A DNA stretch of 64,000 bases from Mycobacterium ostraviense (GTDB taxonomy: Bacteria; Actinomycetota; Actinomycetes; Mycobacteriales; Mycobacteriaceae): positions 1,707,573-1,771,572 of the forward strand of contig NZ_NKRE01000001.1 of NCBI RefSeq assembly GCF_002705925.1, read 5' to 3'. The position numbers and the translations under genes were made by a program. Positions within the stretch are counted from its first letter, which is position 1, and the number at the start of each line of letters is the position of its first letter. Positions 1 to 7,730 of the stretch are shown one piece after another. The notes under the pieces are model-generated. The model was given only the letters and a program-made list of their open reading frames with translations. It did not search any database and had not been told where the DNA came from.

Positions 1-891
1 CCCCTGCCCCCAGATCCGAGTCCAACCTTGTCGGCCTATGCCCACCCCGAACGGCTCGTGACCGCCGATTGGCTGTCCGCCCACCTGGGCGCGCCCGGCC
101 TGGCGATCGTCGAATCCGACGAGGACGTCCTGCTTTACGACGTCGGCCATATTCCGGGTGCGGTCAAGGTCGATTGGCACACCGACCTCAACGATCCAAC
201 GGTGCGCGACTACATCGACGGCCAGCAGTTCGCCGCTTTGATGGACCGCAAGGGCATTGCCCGCGACGACACCGTGGTGATCTACGGCGACAAGAGCAAT
301 TGGTGGGCGGCCTATGCGCTGTGGGTGTTCACCCTGTTCGGCCACCCCGATGTGCGCCTGCTCAACGGCGGACGTGACCTCTGGCTCGCCGAGCGCCGGG
401 ACACCACCCTGGAGGTGCCGGACAGCACGTCGACCGGCTACCCCGTGGTGCAGCGCAACGACGGCCCTATCCGCGCGTTCAAAGACGAGGTACTGGACAT
501 CCTGGGCAACCAGCCGCTGATCGATGTACGCTCACCCGACGAGTACACCGGCAAGCGGACCCACATGCCCGAGTACCCCGAGGAAGGCGTGCTGCGCGGC
601 GGCCACATCCCCACCGCCCGGTCGATTCCGTGGAGTAAGGCGGTCGACGAGAGCGGGCGGTTCCGCAGCCGCGAGGAACTGGAAGAGCTCTACGGCTTCT
701 TGAGCCCGGACGACAAGACGGTCGTCTATTGCCGCATCGGCGAGCGGTCCAGTCACACCTGGTTCGTGCTAACCCACCTGCTGGGTAAACCCGGCGTCCG
801 CAACTACGACGGGTCGTGGACCGAGTGGGGCAACACCGTGCGCGTGCCGATCGTCGCCGGGGAAGATCCGGGAGTCGTGCCGCAGCGATGA
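1..891 (+). CDS. sseA: Thiosulfate/3-mercaptopyruvate sulfurtransferase SseA (5' end cut by window)
   Basis: Rhodanese-family enzyme that transfers sulfane sulfur from thiosulfate or 3-mercaptopyruvate to a thiophilic acceptor in the cytosol. Two rhodanese domains are visible. The N-terminal one (about residues 15-125) is inactive-type, and the C-terminal one carries the active-site loop YCRIGERSS with the catalytic cysteine. Reading in frame from base 1 gives [17 protein letters not shown]. This matches the start of the M. tuberculosis protein minus its Met, so the true start codon lies just before the window; the TTG at 28 is internal. The stop TGA (889-891) overlaps the ATG of the SufE-like gene in an ATGA junction, so the two are translationally coupled. 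That fits a sulfur-handling pair. Identification is secure by family recall. Confidence 0.95.
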   Translation, partial: PLPPDPSPTLSAYAHPERLVTADWLSAHLGAPGLAIVESDEDVLLYDVGHIPGAVKVDWHTDLNDPTVRDYIDGQQFAALMDRKGIARDDTVVIYGDKSNWWAAYALWVFTLFGHPDVRLLNGGRDLWLAERRDTTLEVPDSTSTGYPVVQRNDGPIRAFKDEVLDILGNQPLIDVRSPDEYTGKRTHMPEYPEEGVLRGGHIPTARSIPWSKAVDESGRFRSREELEELYGFLSPDDKTVVYCRIGERSSHTWFVLTHLLGKPGVRNYDGSWTEWGNTVRVPIVAGEDPGVVPQR

Positions 892-1307
892 GTCTGCCCG
901 CGCCGCTGGCCGAGGTGGTGTCCGACTTCGCCGAACTTCAGGGCCAGGACAAGCTGAAGCTGCTGCTGGAATTCGCCGACGAGCTTCCAGCGCTGCCTGC
1001 CGAGTTCGAAGAACAGGCGATGGAGCCGGTGCCCGAGTGCCAGTCCCCGCTGTTCCTGCACGTCGATGCCAGCGATCCGCAGCGGGTGCGCCTGCACTTC
1101 AGCGCGCCGGCCGAAGCGCCGACCACTCGCGGATTCGCCTCCATCCTGGCCGCCGGGCTGGACGGCCAGCCGGCGGCCGAGATCCTGGCGGTGCCCGAGG
1201 ATTTCTACGCCGAGCTGGGTTTGGCCGCTCTGATCAGCCCGCTTCGACTGCGCGGCATGTCGGCGATGCTCGCCCGGATCAAGCGCCGACTGCGTGAAAC
1301 GGTTTGA
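888..1307 (+). CDS. SufE-like Fe-S metabolism protein (Rv3284-type)
   Basis: A 139-residue SufE-family protein. SufE proteins accept sulfur from a cysteine desulfurase or sulfurtransferase on a conserved cysteine and pass it on for Fe-S cluster assembly. The motif [12 protein letters not shown] (about residues 47-58) contains the cysteine expected to carry the persulfide. The start is the ATG at 888, inside the ATGA overlap with sseA; a longer frame from 816 lies wholly inside sseA. A family start [14 protein letters not shown] supports this choice. Coupling to sseA suggests that SseA feeds sulfur to this protein, but that is inference. The gene is followed by about 100 bp before accA3. Confidence 0.88.
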   Translation: MSLPAPLAEVVSDFAELQGQDKLKLLLEFADELPALPAEFEEQAMEPVPECQSPLFLHVDASDPQRVRLHFSAPAEAPTTRGFASILAAGLDGQPAAEILAVPEDFYAELGLAALISPLRLRGMSAMLARIKRRLRETV

Positions 1308-1410
1308 ATCGGGGAACCGCGTGACCGGTCCCACGGCGCGGCGCATAAACTTCCCGGAATAAGACTTGTAAGAAAATCTCTTAAAGACGTTCGGCCCTAC
1401 AGGAGGCGCA

Positions 1411-3204
1411 GTGGCAAGTCACGCCAGCTCCAGGATCACTAAAGTTCTGGTCGCCAACCGCGGCGAGATCGCAGTCCGGGTGATCCGGGCGGCCCGGGAT
1501 GCGGGTCTGGCCAGCGTGGCCGTCTACGCCGAACCCGACGCGGACGCCCCGCACGTACGGCTGGCCGACGAGGCGTTCGCTCTGGGCGGTCAAACCTCGG
1601 CCGAGTCCTACCTGGACTTCGAAAAGCTGCTCGACGCGGCGGCCAAGTCCGGCGCCAATGCCATCCATCCCGGCTACGGCTTTCTGTCGGAAAACGCCAA
1701 CTTCGCCCAGGCCGTGATCGACGCCGGGCTGATCTGGATCGGGCCCAGCCCGCAGTCGATCCGCGACCTCGGCGACAAGGTCACCGCCCGTCACATCGCG
1801 GCACGCGCGCAGGCGCCGCTGGTGCCCGGCACCCCCGACCCGGTCAAAGACGCCGACGAGGTGATCGCCTTCGCCAACGAATACGGCCTGCCGATTGCGA
1901 TCAAGGCGGCGCACGGCGGCGGCGGCAAGGGCATGAAGGTGGCCCGCACCATCGACGAAATCCCCGAACTGTACGAGTCGGCCGTGCGGGAAGCCACCGC
2001 CGCGTTCGGCCGCGGCGAGTGCTTCGTCGAGCGTTACCTGGACAAACCGCGCCACGTCGAGGCCCAGGTGATCGCCGACCAGCACGGCAACGTTGTGGTC
2101 GCCGGAACCCGGGACTGCTCGCTGCAGCGCCGCTACCAGAAGCTGGTCGAGGAGGCGCCGGCGCCGTTCCTGACCGACTTCCAGCGCAAGGAAATCCACG
2201 ACTCGGCCAAACGGATCTGCAAGGAGGCCCACTACCACGGCGCCGGAACCGTCGAATACCTGGTCGGCCAGGACGGCCTGATCTCCTTCCTGGAGGTCAA
2301 CACCCGCCTTCAGGTCGAGCACCCGGTGACCGAGGAAACCGCCGGCATCGACCTGGTGTTGCAGCAGTTCAAGATCGCCAACGGCGAGACGCTCGACATC
2401 ACCGAGGACCCCACCCCGCGCGGGCACGCCATCGAGTTCCGGATCAACGGCGAGGACGCCGGGCGGGGCTTCCTGCCCGCCCCCGGCCCGGTGACCAAGT
2501 TCCACCCGCCCGCGGGCCCGGGCGTCCGTATGGACTCCGGCGTCGAGACCGGCTCGGTGATCGGCGGCCAGTTCGACTCGATGCTGGCCAAGCTGATCGT
2601 GCACGGCGCCGACCGCGCCGAGGCGCTGGCCCGCGCCCGCCGCGCGCTGGCCGAATTCGAAGTCGAGGGTCTGGCCACGGTCATCCCCTTCCACCGGGCG
2701 GTGGTGTCCGACCCGGCGTTCATCGGCGACGAGCACGGCTTCTCGGTGCACACCCGCTGGATCGAGACCGAGTGGAACAACACCGTCGAACCCTTCACCG
2801 GCGGCGAGCCGAGCGACGAAGAGGACGCCCGGCCGCGGCAGAAGGTGGTCGTCGAGGTCGACGGCCGCCGGGTCGAGGTGTCACTGCCGGCCGACCTCGC
2901 ACTGTCCGGCGGCGGCTGCGACCCGGTCGGCGTCATCCGGCGCAAGCCCAAGCCGCGCAAACGTGGCGCCCACAGCGGTGCGGCAGCCTCCGGCGACGCC
3001 GTGACCGCACCCATGCAGGGCACCGTGGTGAAGGTCGCGGTCGAAGAAGGTCAGGAAGTGGTGACGGGCGATCTGGTGGTGGTCCTGGAGGCGATGAAGA
3101 TGGAGAACCCGGTCACCGCGCACAAAGACGGCGTCATCACCGGACTGGCGGTCGAAGCCGGGGCAGCCATCACCCAGGGCACGGTGCTCGCCGAGATCAA
3201 GTAG
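1411..3204 (+). CDS. accA3: Acetyl/propionyl-CoA carboxylase alpha chain (biotin carboxylase + BCCP) AccA3
   Basis: A 597-residue biotin carboxylase fused to a biotin carboxyl carrier domain. It carboxylates biotin with ATP and bicarbonate and serves the AccD subunits that make malonyl-CoA and the long-chain carboxyacyl-CoA used for mycolic acids. Order: biotin carboxylase N-terminal domain (about 10-120), ATP-grasp domain with the glycine-rich loop HGGGGKGMK (about 167-175), carboxylase C-terminal domain (about 345-450), and a linker with basic KPKPRKRG. The biotinyl domain ends in EAMKMENP, where Lys563 is the biotinylated residue. The GTG start at 1411 follows a perfect AGGAGG at 1401-1406. 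The protein is nearly colinear with the M. tuberculosis one (600 residues). It is single-copy core metabolism, and no defect is visible. Confidence 0.97.
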   Translation: MASHASSRITKVLVANRGEIAVRVIRAARDAGLASVAVYAEPDADAPHVRLADEAFALGGQTSAESYLDFEKLLDAAAKSGANAIHPGYGFLSENANFAQAVIDAGLIWIGPSPQSIRDLGDKVTARHIAARAQAPLVPGTPDPVKDADEVIAFANEYGLPIAIKAAHGGGGKGMKVARTIDEIPELYESAVREATAAFGRGECFVERYLDKPRHVEAQVIADQHGNVVVAGTRDCSLQRRYQKLVEEAPAPFLTDFQRKEIHDSAKRICKEAHYHGAGTVEYLVGQDGLISFLEVNTRLQVEHPVTEETAGIDLVLQQFKIANGETLDITEDPTPRGHAIEFRINGEDAGRGFLPAPGPVTKFHPPAGPGVRMDSGVETGSVIGGQFDSMLAKLIVHGADRAEALARARRALAEFEVEGLATVIPFHRAVVSDPAFIGDEHGFSVHTRWIETEWNNTVEPFTGGEPSDEEDARPRQKVVVEVDGRRVEVSLPADLALSGGGCDPVGVIRRKPKPRKRGAHSGAAASGDAVTAPMQGTVVKVAVEEGQEVVTGDLVVVLEAMKMENPVTAHKDGVITGLAVEAGAAITQGTVLAEIK

Positions 3205-3413
3205 CCGCTTACCGCGCGAAACCCGGCCTGACCAGCGTTTATCTGAGTCGGATCGGAGAACGTTGTCGCCCCGGCACCCGCCCGGTAGCCTCGAAACAGG
3301 TTGAGTTCACAGCCGCCCGGAGCTACGTCCTGTCAGTGCGTCAGGGTCGCGAGGGAGGCAAACTCCCTGCGTAAAGCGACGCAGCGCACACTCGACGTGG
3401 TCGACACCAACGA

Positions 3414-3842
3414 ATGTTCGATGGATGGAGTCCACGATTGTCTGTGATCCAATCCTGGCAGAAATGCGGAACCGCTGACTTCACTGCCAGCTATGGGCCG
3501 TCGGCCGGCGTGATCACCGTAGAAGGTGAGCTCGACGCCGCCAATGCCGATCAGCTGGCCGGATACGTCCAGCAGTGCGTGAGGTCTTGCCGGTGGCTGA
3601 TCCTGGACCTACGGCGTCTGGAATTCATTGGCACTGCCGGGTTTTCCGCCCTTCACCGAATCAACGTGGTCTGCTCGGCGGCGGACACCCAGTGGGCGAT
3701 GGTGCCGAGCCGGGCCGTGTCGCGGTTACTGGAGATTTGCGATCCCGACGGCGCGCTGCCGGTCATGGAGCCGGTGAACCCGGTAAACGGCGCCCCCGAC
3801 GGCGACCTGCGCCTACTCGAGCTGGTCGCGGAGCCGCGCTAG
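3414..3842 (+). CDS. STAS-domain protein, candidate anti-anti-sigma factor
   Basis: A 142-residue protein with a STAS domain (about residues 30-115). The features are VEGELDAANADQL, the hydrophobic strand WLILDLRRLEFIG, and a helix-cap loop GTAGF where SpoIIAA-type antagonists carry DSSGL. STAS antagonists bind RsbW-type anti-sigma factors and free the sigma factor when unphosphorylated. Here the usual serine pair is replaced by Thr74-Ala75, so regulation by phosphorylation is uncertain. The gene converges on sigF and their 3' ends overlap by 30 bp. The rsbW-sigF pair next door makes RsbW a natural partner, but this is inference; in M. tuberculosis the known RsbW antagonists RsfA and RsfB are encoded elsewhere. 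The start is uncertain: ATG at 3414, TTG at 3438 and GTG at 3444 are all possible. Confidence 0.8.
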   Translation: MFDGWSPRLSVIQSWQKCGTADFTASYGPSAGVITVEGELDAANADQLAGYVQQCVRSCRWLILDLRRLEFIGTAGFSALHRINVVCSAADTQWAMVPSRAVSRLLEICDPDGALPVMEPVNPVNGAPDGDLRLLELVAEPR

Positions 3843-4601
3843 CGACTTGGCCAGCAGCCGGGACACGTGCATCTGGGAGATGCCGACCCGCTCGGCGATC
3901 TGGGTCTGCGTCATCGACTCGAAAAACCTGAGGATCAACACCGTTCGCTCGCGCTCGGGTAGCGCCTCGAGCAGCGGGCGCAGCGCCTCGCGATCTTCGA
4001 TCCGGTCCAGGCCGGCATCCATGTCGCCGAGGGTGTCCGCGATGGCACGGGCGTCGTCGTCTTCGTTACCACCACCGCTGTCGATGGACAGCGTGTTGTA
4101 AGAGCTGCCCGCCACCAGCCCCTCGACCACCTCGCCGCGGTCCATCCCGAGTTCGGCGGCGAGTTCAGTGGCGGTGGGCGCCCTGCCGAGCCGCTGCGAC
4201 AACTCGGCGGTGGCGGTGCCCAACCGCAGGTGCAGTTCCTTCAGCCGGCGAGGAACCTTGACTGACCAACTGTTGTCCCGGAAGTGCCGCCGGACTTCCC
4301 CCATGATGGTGGGCACGGCGAACGAAACGAAATCCGACCCGGTCTCGACGTCGAAGCGGACTACCGCGTTGACCAGTCCGACCCGGGCGACCTGAATCAG
4401 GTCGTCGCGGGGTTCGCCGCGTCCCTCGAACCGCCGGGCGATGTGATCGGCCAGCGGCAGGCAGCGCTCCACGATCTTGTCGCGGTGGCGCTGGAAATCC
4501 GGTGAGGCGGGGTCAAAACCGGCCAACTCACGAAACATCTCCGGGACATCGGCGTATTCGTTCGGCCGTGAAGCAGAACCGCCGGCAGCACGCGGCGTCA
4601 C
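3813..4601 (-). CDS. sigF: RNA polymerase sigma factor SigF
   Basis: A 262-residue group 3 (sporulation/general-stress type) sigma factor that directs RNA polymerase to GTTT-N15/17-GGGTA promoters. Region 2 contains RRFEGRGEPRDDLIQVA, FVSFAVPTIMGEVRRHFRD and NSWSVKVPRR. Region 4 contains LPERERTVLILRFF and the helix-turn-helix MTQTQIAERVGISQMHVSRLL. The GTG start at 4601 overlaps the rsbW stop (GTGA), so sigma and anti-sigma are made in a coupled way; the upstream in-frame extension belongs to rsbW. The family start VTPRAAGGSASR agrees. Transcription very probably comes from the SigF-type promoter at 5389-5415. The 3' end overlaps the convergent STAS gene. Confidence 0.96.
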   Translation of the reverse strand: MTPRAAGGSASRPNEYADVPEMFRELAGFDPASPDFQRHRDKIVERCLPLADHIARRFEGRGEPRDDLIQVARVGLVNAVVRFDVETGSDFVSFAVPTIMGEVRRHFRDNSWSVKVPRRLKELHLRLGTATAELSQRLGRAPTATELAAELGMDRGEVVEGLVAGSSYNTLSIDSGGGNEDDDARAIADTLGDMDAGLDRIEDREALRPLLEALPERERTVLILRFFESMTQTQIAERVGISQMHVSRLLAKSLARLRDQLE

Positions 4602-5035
4602 CTGCCAGAGGCCGCCCGTCGGGCCGTCAACACAATGCCGAACACACTGCCGGCGGCGTCGGGCATGCGGCCGTCGTGGAAAGTCTGGACGTCGTCGGCC
4701 AGCGACGTCAGCACATGCCAGCTGAAGCTGCCCGGCGCCACGACGTCGTGGGTGTCGCACATCGCGGACGCCTCCACCACGAGTTCGTCGTCACGCGGGT
4801 CGACCACCAGCGTCAAGGTCGCGTTCGGTGTGGCGGAACGGATCAGCCGGGTACACACTTCGTCGACCGCCAGTCTCAGGTCGGCGACCGCATCGAAATC
4901 CAAGTCCTCGAAGGTGCCGATGGCGCCGACCAGGGTACGCAGGATCGCCAGATTCTCCAAGCGCGCAGCAACCTTCAGCTCGACGGCGCGGTCGCCGCGT
5001 TGGTGCCTGTTGGGACGCGCATCGGCATCGCTCAT
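4598..5035 (-). CDS. rsbW: Anti-sigma F factor RsbW (UsfX)
   Basis: A 145-residue GHKL-type anti-sigma factor that sequesters SigF. The features are LRTLVGAIGTFEDLDFDAVADLRLAVDEVCTRL, which holds the ATP-binding N-box-like helix (AVDEVC), and the C-terminal DDVQTFHDGR...GSVFGIVLTARR. The length equals that of M. tuberculosis RsbW/UsfX. The ATG at 5035 is preceded by GGGAGG (minus strand) 4 bp upstream; the longer frame to 5230 has no family support. The stop overlaps the sigF start by 4 bp. The leader from the SigF-type promoter is about 350 nt long and contains the antisense small gene at 5194-5343. Confidence 0.94.
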   Translation of the reverse strand: MSDADARPNRHQRGDRAVELKVAARLENLAILRTLVGAIGTFEDLDFDAVADLRLAVDEVCTRLIRSATPNATLTLVVDPRDDELVVEASAMCDTHDVVAPGSFSWHVLTSLADDVQTFHDGRMPDAAGSVFGIVLTARRAASGR

Positions 5036-5158
5036 GTGGCCTCCCGGCAATTTTTGACCGACACTACTACTACTGATTTGGGTCCCGATTTGGCTGTCGA
5101 TTTCGGTCCCTTTCCGATCGCCTCCCGGAGGCCCGTTTTGGGCCGCGCGTTCTAACCG

Positions 5159-5183
5159 GTTGGTCATGGTCGCCACCGGGTAT
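5159..5183 (+). promoter_or_regulatory. SigF-type promoter for the 49-residue membrane protein gene
   Basis: The plus strand reads GTTG (5159-5162), a 15-bp spacer, then GGGTAT (5178-5183). The SigF consensus of mycobacteria is GTTT-N15/17-GGGTA. The expected start of transcription is at about 5190-5192, only a few bases before the ATG at 5194, so the message would be leaderless or nearly so. One -35 base deviates from consensus. The match is seen in the sequence; promoter activity is inferred. Confidence 0.6.
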
Positions 5184-5193
5184 TCAACCAGCC

Positions 5194-5343
5194 ATGGACG
5201 AGGCGGACGTGACCGACACAATCCGGGCACGCCGGCTCCGGCGCATCGCGGTGATCGCCGGGATCACCTTGGTGGTTTTGATCGCGGTCGCTGCAGCAAT
5301 CTATGTCGGTGCCTTCGTGATCCTGTCCCCGATGATGGGGTGA
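5194..5343 (+). CDS. Small single-pass membrane protein, 49 residues, opposite the rsbW leader
   Basis: A short frame from ATG 5194 to TGA 5341-5343. The product begins MDEADVTDTIRARRLRR and continues with an uninterrupted hydrophobic helix (about residues 18-40, IAVIAGITLVVLIAVAAAIY), then GAFVILSPMMG. The charged N-terminus followed by one helix is typical of a small inner-membrane protein with the N-terminus in the cytosol. The SigF-type promoter ends 10 bp before the ATG, and there is no Shine-Dalgarno sequence, which fits a leaderless message. The gene lies between rsbW and usfY on the opposite strand, antisense to the rsbW-sigF leader. The function is unknown. I am fairly confident that it is coding, given the start, promoter, composition and clean membrane helix together. 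Confidence 0.66.
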   Translation: MDEADVTDTIRARRLRRIAVIAGITLVVLIAVAAAIYVGAFVILSPMMG

Positions 5344-5388
5344 CAGCGCCGACGCGGCAAGGCCAGTACTCGTCATTGTTCACACCTG

Positions 5389-5415
5389 ATACCCCGTCGA
5401 CGCCACCGGTAAAAC
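5389..5415 (-). promoter_or_regulatory. SigF-type promoter of rsbW-sigF (autoregulatory)
   Basis: On the minus strand, GTTT (plus 5412-5415) is followed by a 17-bp spacer and GGGTAT (plus 5389-5394). This is the position and sequence type of the known autoregulated usfX promoter of M. tuberculosis. The predicted start of transcription is near 5382, which leaves a 5' leader of about 345 nt before the rsbW ATG at 5035. The -35 element sits in the T-rich tail of the putative usfY terminator. Confidence 0.72.
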
Positions 5416-5435
5416 AAAACCGTCGCCCGGTTTTG
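5411..5435 (-). terminator. Putative intrinsic terminator after usfY
   Basis: On the minus strand, an 8-bp perfect stem CAAAACCG / CGGTTTTG (plus 5428-5435 and 5415-5422, loop of 5) is followed directly by TTTT. It lies 24 bp after the usfY stop. Its T-tract doubles as part of the rsbW promoter -35, so usfY read-through and rsbW initiation may be linked. Confidence 0.45.
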
Positions 5436-5458
5436 CGGTGAGATGCCAGCCGGCACTG

Positions 5459-5770
5459 CTAGCTGGCCAGCCGTTGGCGTGGTACCTCGGGGTGTTCGGC
5501 GTACCACCGCTCGGCGATCCTGCGTACCCGCCGGTGCTCGACGGCCAGCCACACCAGCCCGGCCACCGTGACGACGAGCGCCGCGACGCCGGCGACCATG
5601 CCTTCGACGTGATGGCCGGTGCCGAAGGCAGCAAGAGATCCGACACCACCGATCACCCCCGCCACCACCAACAGGTACCCAGGCCAGTGCAGCACGTCGA
5701 TCAGTGACTCGCCGGCCAGCGGCCGCGTCGTATGCAGGTGGTCGACGGGGTCGCGGTAGGTGTCCCCCAT
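5459..5770 (-). CDS. usfY: SigF-locus membrane protein UsfY
   Basis: A 103-residue protein with a hydrophilic N-terminus (MGDTYRDPVDHLHTTRPLAGE), two predicted membrane helices (about residues 30-50 and 58-78) and a basic C-terminal tail (EHRRVRRIAERWYAEHPE). It matches the M. tuberculosis UsfY family, whose biochemical function is unknown. The start ATG at 5770 is preceded on the minus strand by AGGAGG, 3 bp upstream; the frame extended to 5842 has no better signal. It lies 58 bp downstream of the Rv3289c homolog and is probably co-transcribed with it from the SigF-type promoter at 6266-6291. The gene is the upstream neighbour of rsbW-sigF but is separated from it by its own terminator-like hairpin. 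Confidence 0.9.
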   Translation of the reverse strand: MGDTYRDPVDHLHTTRPLAGESLIDVLHWPGYLLVVAGVIGGVGSLAAFGTGHHVEGMVAGVAALVVTVAGLVWLAVEHRRVRRIAERWYAEHPEVPRQRLAS

Positions 5771-5828
5771 GGCTCCTCCTCGTTCTCTCTCGTCAGCGAC
5801 GGGACTCACGGGACAGGATGTGGAGGGA

Positions 5829-6224
5829 TCACAACCAACCAACCGCCAGGGCCGGGCCGACGATGGGAGGCACCCCCATGGACACGGCCACCACCATCAG
5901 CGTCAACAAAAACCATCCGGCGCCGTGCCATCCCCACCAGGTACCGCGGGCACGCCACACCTGATAGGTGCGGATGAAGGCCCAGATTCCGCCGGCCAAC
6001 AGAATCAGCGGGCCGCCGAAGGCCAGCAGGGTCCGCTCCGGCGCGCCGCAGGCCACCGTGTCCAGGCCCGCTTTGCCGCCGCACGTGCTGACCCACAAGG
6101 CCGCCATGATGACAAACCCGATACCGGCGCCCGCGGCCAGGACAGCGAACCGGATGGCGGCGCGAACCTCGGCGTCGTCCTGTCCTAATCGGTCACCGGG
6201 TGACCGTTCGCGCGTCTTCTGCAT
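5829..6224 (-). CDS. Rv3289c-type transmembrane protein
   Basis: A 131-residue membrane protein with three hydrophobic segments: about residues 22-44 (AIRFAVLAAGAGIGFVIMAA), 66-88 (TLLAFGGPLILLAGGIWAFI) and 102-131. A short loop between the first two has two cysteines (STCGGKAGLDTVACG), which could pair outside the membrane. The function is unknown. It is the first gene of an Rv3289c-usfY unit, with a SigF-type promoter 42 bp upstream of the ATG, so stress or stationary-phase control by SigF is likely. The start at 6224 (MQKTRERS) is the first plausible one after the promoter. Confidence 0.85.
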   Translation of the reverse strand: MQKTRERSPGDRLGQDDAEVRAAIRFAVLAAGAGIGFVIMAALWVSTCGGKAGLDTVACGAPERTLLAFGGPLILLAGGIWAFIRTYQVWRARGTWWGWHGAGWFLLTLMVVAVSMGVPPIVGPALAVGWL

Positions 6225-6265
6225 CCTGAAACCCCAATCCCGCGTTCGCGGAGTACAAGATCTTC

Positions 6266-6291
6266 ATACCCCGCGGTCAGCCCAGGCAAAC
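6266..6291 (-). promoter_or_regulatory. SigF-type promoter of Rv3289c-usfY
   Basis: The minus strand reads GTTT (plus 6288-6291), a 16-bp spacer, then GGGTAT (plus 6266-6271), an exact match to the mycobacterial SigF consensus GTTT-N15/17-GGGTA. The predicted start of transcription is at about 6259, 35 nt before the ATG of the membrane protein gene. Confidence 0.78.
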
Positions 6292-6295
6292 AGTG

Positions 6296-6335
6296 CGACC
6301 AGGTCCGACCAGGTCCGACTAGGTCCGACTAGGTC
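6296..6335. repeat. 10-bp tandem repeat, four copies, across the lat stop codon
   Basis: Four head-to-tail copies of CGACCAGGTC / CGACTAGGTC (two of each variant) run from 6296 to 6335. The lat stop codon (TAG, plus 6329-6331) lies in the fourth copy. The array is just upstream of the SigF-type promoter of Rv3289c. Copy number of such arrays often varies between strains. Confidence 0.85.
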
Positions 6336-7678
6336 ACAGCCGGCAACGCCTCACGTACACCGGCGATCGCGGCATCGATCTCGGAGCACGTGACGGTCAA
6401 CGCCGGACGGAAACGCACCCCGTCGTCACCGGCCGGCAGCACGATCACCGCGCGTTGCCACAACCGGCGGATCACGTCGTCACGGTCCGCGGTGGTCGGC
6501 AGGCTGAAGGCACACATCAGCCCCCGGCCGCGCGGATCCAGAACCAGGCCCGGGAACTCCTGAGCAAGCTCGTCGAGCCGGGCGCGCAGGTGGCGGCCCT
6601 GCCGGGCCGCATGTTCGAAGAGCCCGTCGTTTTCGATCACCTCCAGGATGCGGCGGGCCCGCACCATATCGACCAGGTTTCCGCCCCACGTCGAGTTGAG
6701 CCGCGACTTGACCGCGAACACGTTGTCGGTGACCTCGTCGACGCGGCGGCCTGCCATCACCCCGCACACCTGCGTCTTCTTGCCGAAGGCCACGACATCG
6801 GGCGCCACGCCCAATTGCTGGTAAGCCCAAGGGGTTCCGGTTATCCCACAGCCGGTCTGCACCTCGTCGAAAATCAGCAGCGCATCGTGTTCGTCACACA
6901 ACTGGCGCATCGCCGCGAAGAACTCGGCCCGGAAGTGGCGGTCGCCGCCTTCTCCCTGGATGGGCTCGGCGATGAAGCAGGCGATGTCATGGGGATGCGC
7001 CTCGAATGCCGCGCGGGCCTGCCGCAGCGACTCGGCCTCCAGCGCAGCCATGGCCGACTCGCTTGAACCCGGTCGGACATAGGGTGCGTCGATGCGCGGC
7101 CAATCGAATTTCGGGAAGCGGGCCACGGTGACGGGTTTGGTGTTGGTGAGCGACAGGGTGTAGCCGCTGCGGCCGTGGAATGCCCCGCTCAGGTGCAGTA
7201 CCCGGGTGCCGAGCGCCGGATCGACGCCGCGCGCCTGGTTGTGGCGGCTCTTCCAGTCGAATGCGACCTTGAGGGCGTTCTCCACCGCCACAGCGCCGCC
7301 TTCGACGAAGAACAGATGCGGCAGCGCCGGGTCGCCCAACACCCTGACGAAGGTCTCGACGAAGCGAGCCATGGCTACCGAATGCACATCGGAGTTGCTG
7401 GGTTTGTTCAACGCGGCCTCGGTGAGCTCGACGCGGAATTCTTCGTCACCGGCCAGCGCCGGATGGTTCATGCCCAGCGCCGACGAGGCGACGAAGGTGA
7501 ACATGTCGAGGTAGCGCCGGCCGGTTCGGGCGTCGACCAGATAGCTGCCGGCCGACCGGGACAGATCGAGCACCAGGTCGAGGCCGTCGACCAGAATGCT
7601 GCGGCCCAGCACCTCGTGGACCTGGTCTGGCGTGACCGGCCGGCGGATGTGCGCAGAAAATCTCACGGCGGCAGTCAT
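6329..7678 (-). CDS. lat: L-lysine epsilon-aminotransferase Lat
   Basis: A 449-residue class III PLP-dependent aminotransferase, the same length as the M. tuberculosis enzyme. It moves the epsilon-amino group of lysine to 2-oxoglutarate, giving 2-aminoadipate-6-semialdehyde (which cyclises to piperideine-6-carboxylate) and glutamate. Lys300 in AFGKKTQVCG is the PLP Schiff-base lysine. LIFDEVQTGCG is the PLP-ring aspartate motif, and GAFHGRSGYTLSLTNTKP lies in the active-site region. The ATG at 7678 lies 52 bp downstream of lrpA on the same strand, across an AT-rich spacer. In M. tuberculosis this gene is strongly raised in persistence models, and the neighbouring Lrp-type regulator binds here. 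The next step of the pathway (pcd) is encoded 1.8 kb away on the opposite strand. Confidence 0.96.
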   Translation of the reverse strand: MTAAVRFSAHIRRPVTPDQVHEVLGRSILVDGLDLVLDLSRSAGSYLVDARTGRRYLDMFTFVASSALGMNHPALAGDEEFRVELTEAALNKPSNSDVHSVAMARFVETFVRVLGDPALPHLFFVEGGAVAVENALKVAFDWKSRHNQARGVDPALGTRVLHLSGAFHGRSGYTLSLTNTKPVTVARFPKFDWPRIDAPYVRPGSSESAMAALEAESLRQARAAFEAHPHDIACFIAEPIQGEGGDRHFRAEFFAAMRQLCDEHDALLIFDEVQTGCGITGTPWAYQQLGVAPDVVAFGKKTQVCGVMAGRRVDEVTDNVFAVKSRLNSTWGGNLVDMVRARRILEVIENDGLFEHAARQGRHLRARLDELAQEFPGLVLDPRGRGLMCAFSLPTTADRDDVIRRLWQRAVIVLPAGDDGVRFRPALTVTCSEIDAAIAGVREALPAVT

Positions 7679-7730
7679 ATCACCATGCTAGCCGTGGTTT
7701 TACGGAGTCAGATGATATCTACCGGAAAGA

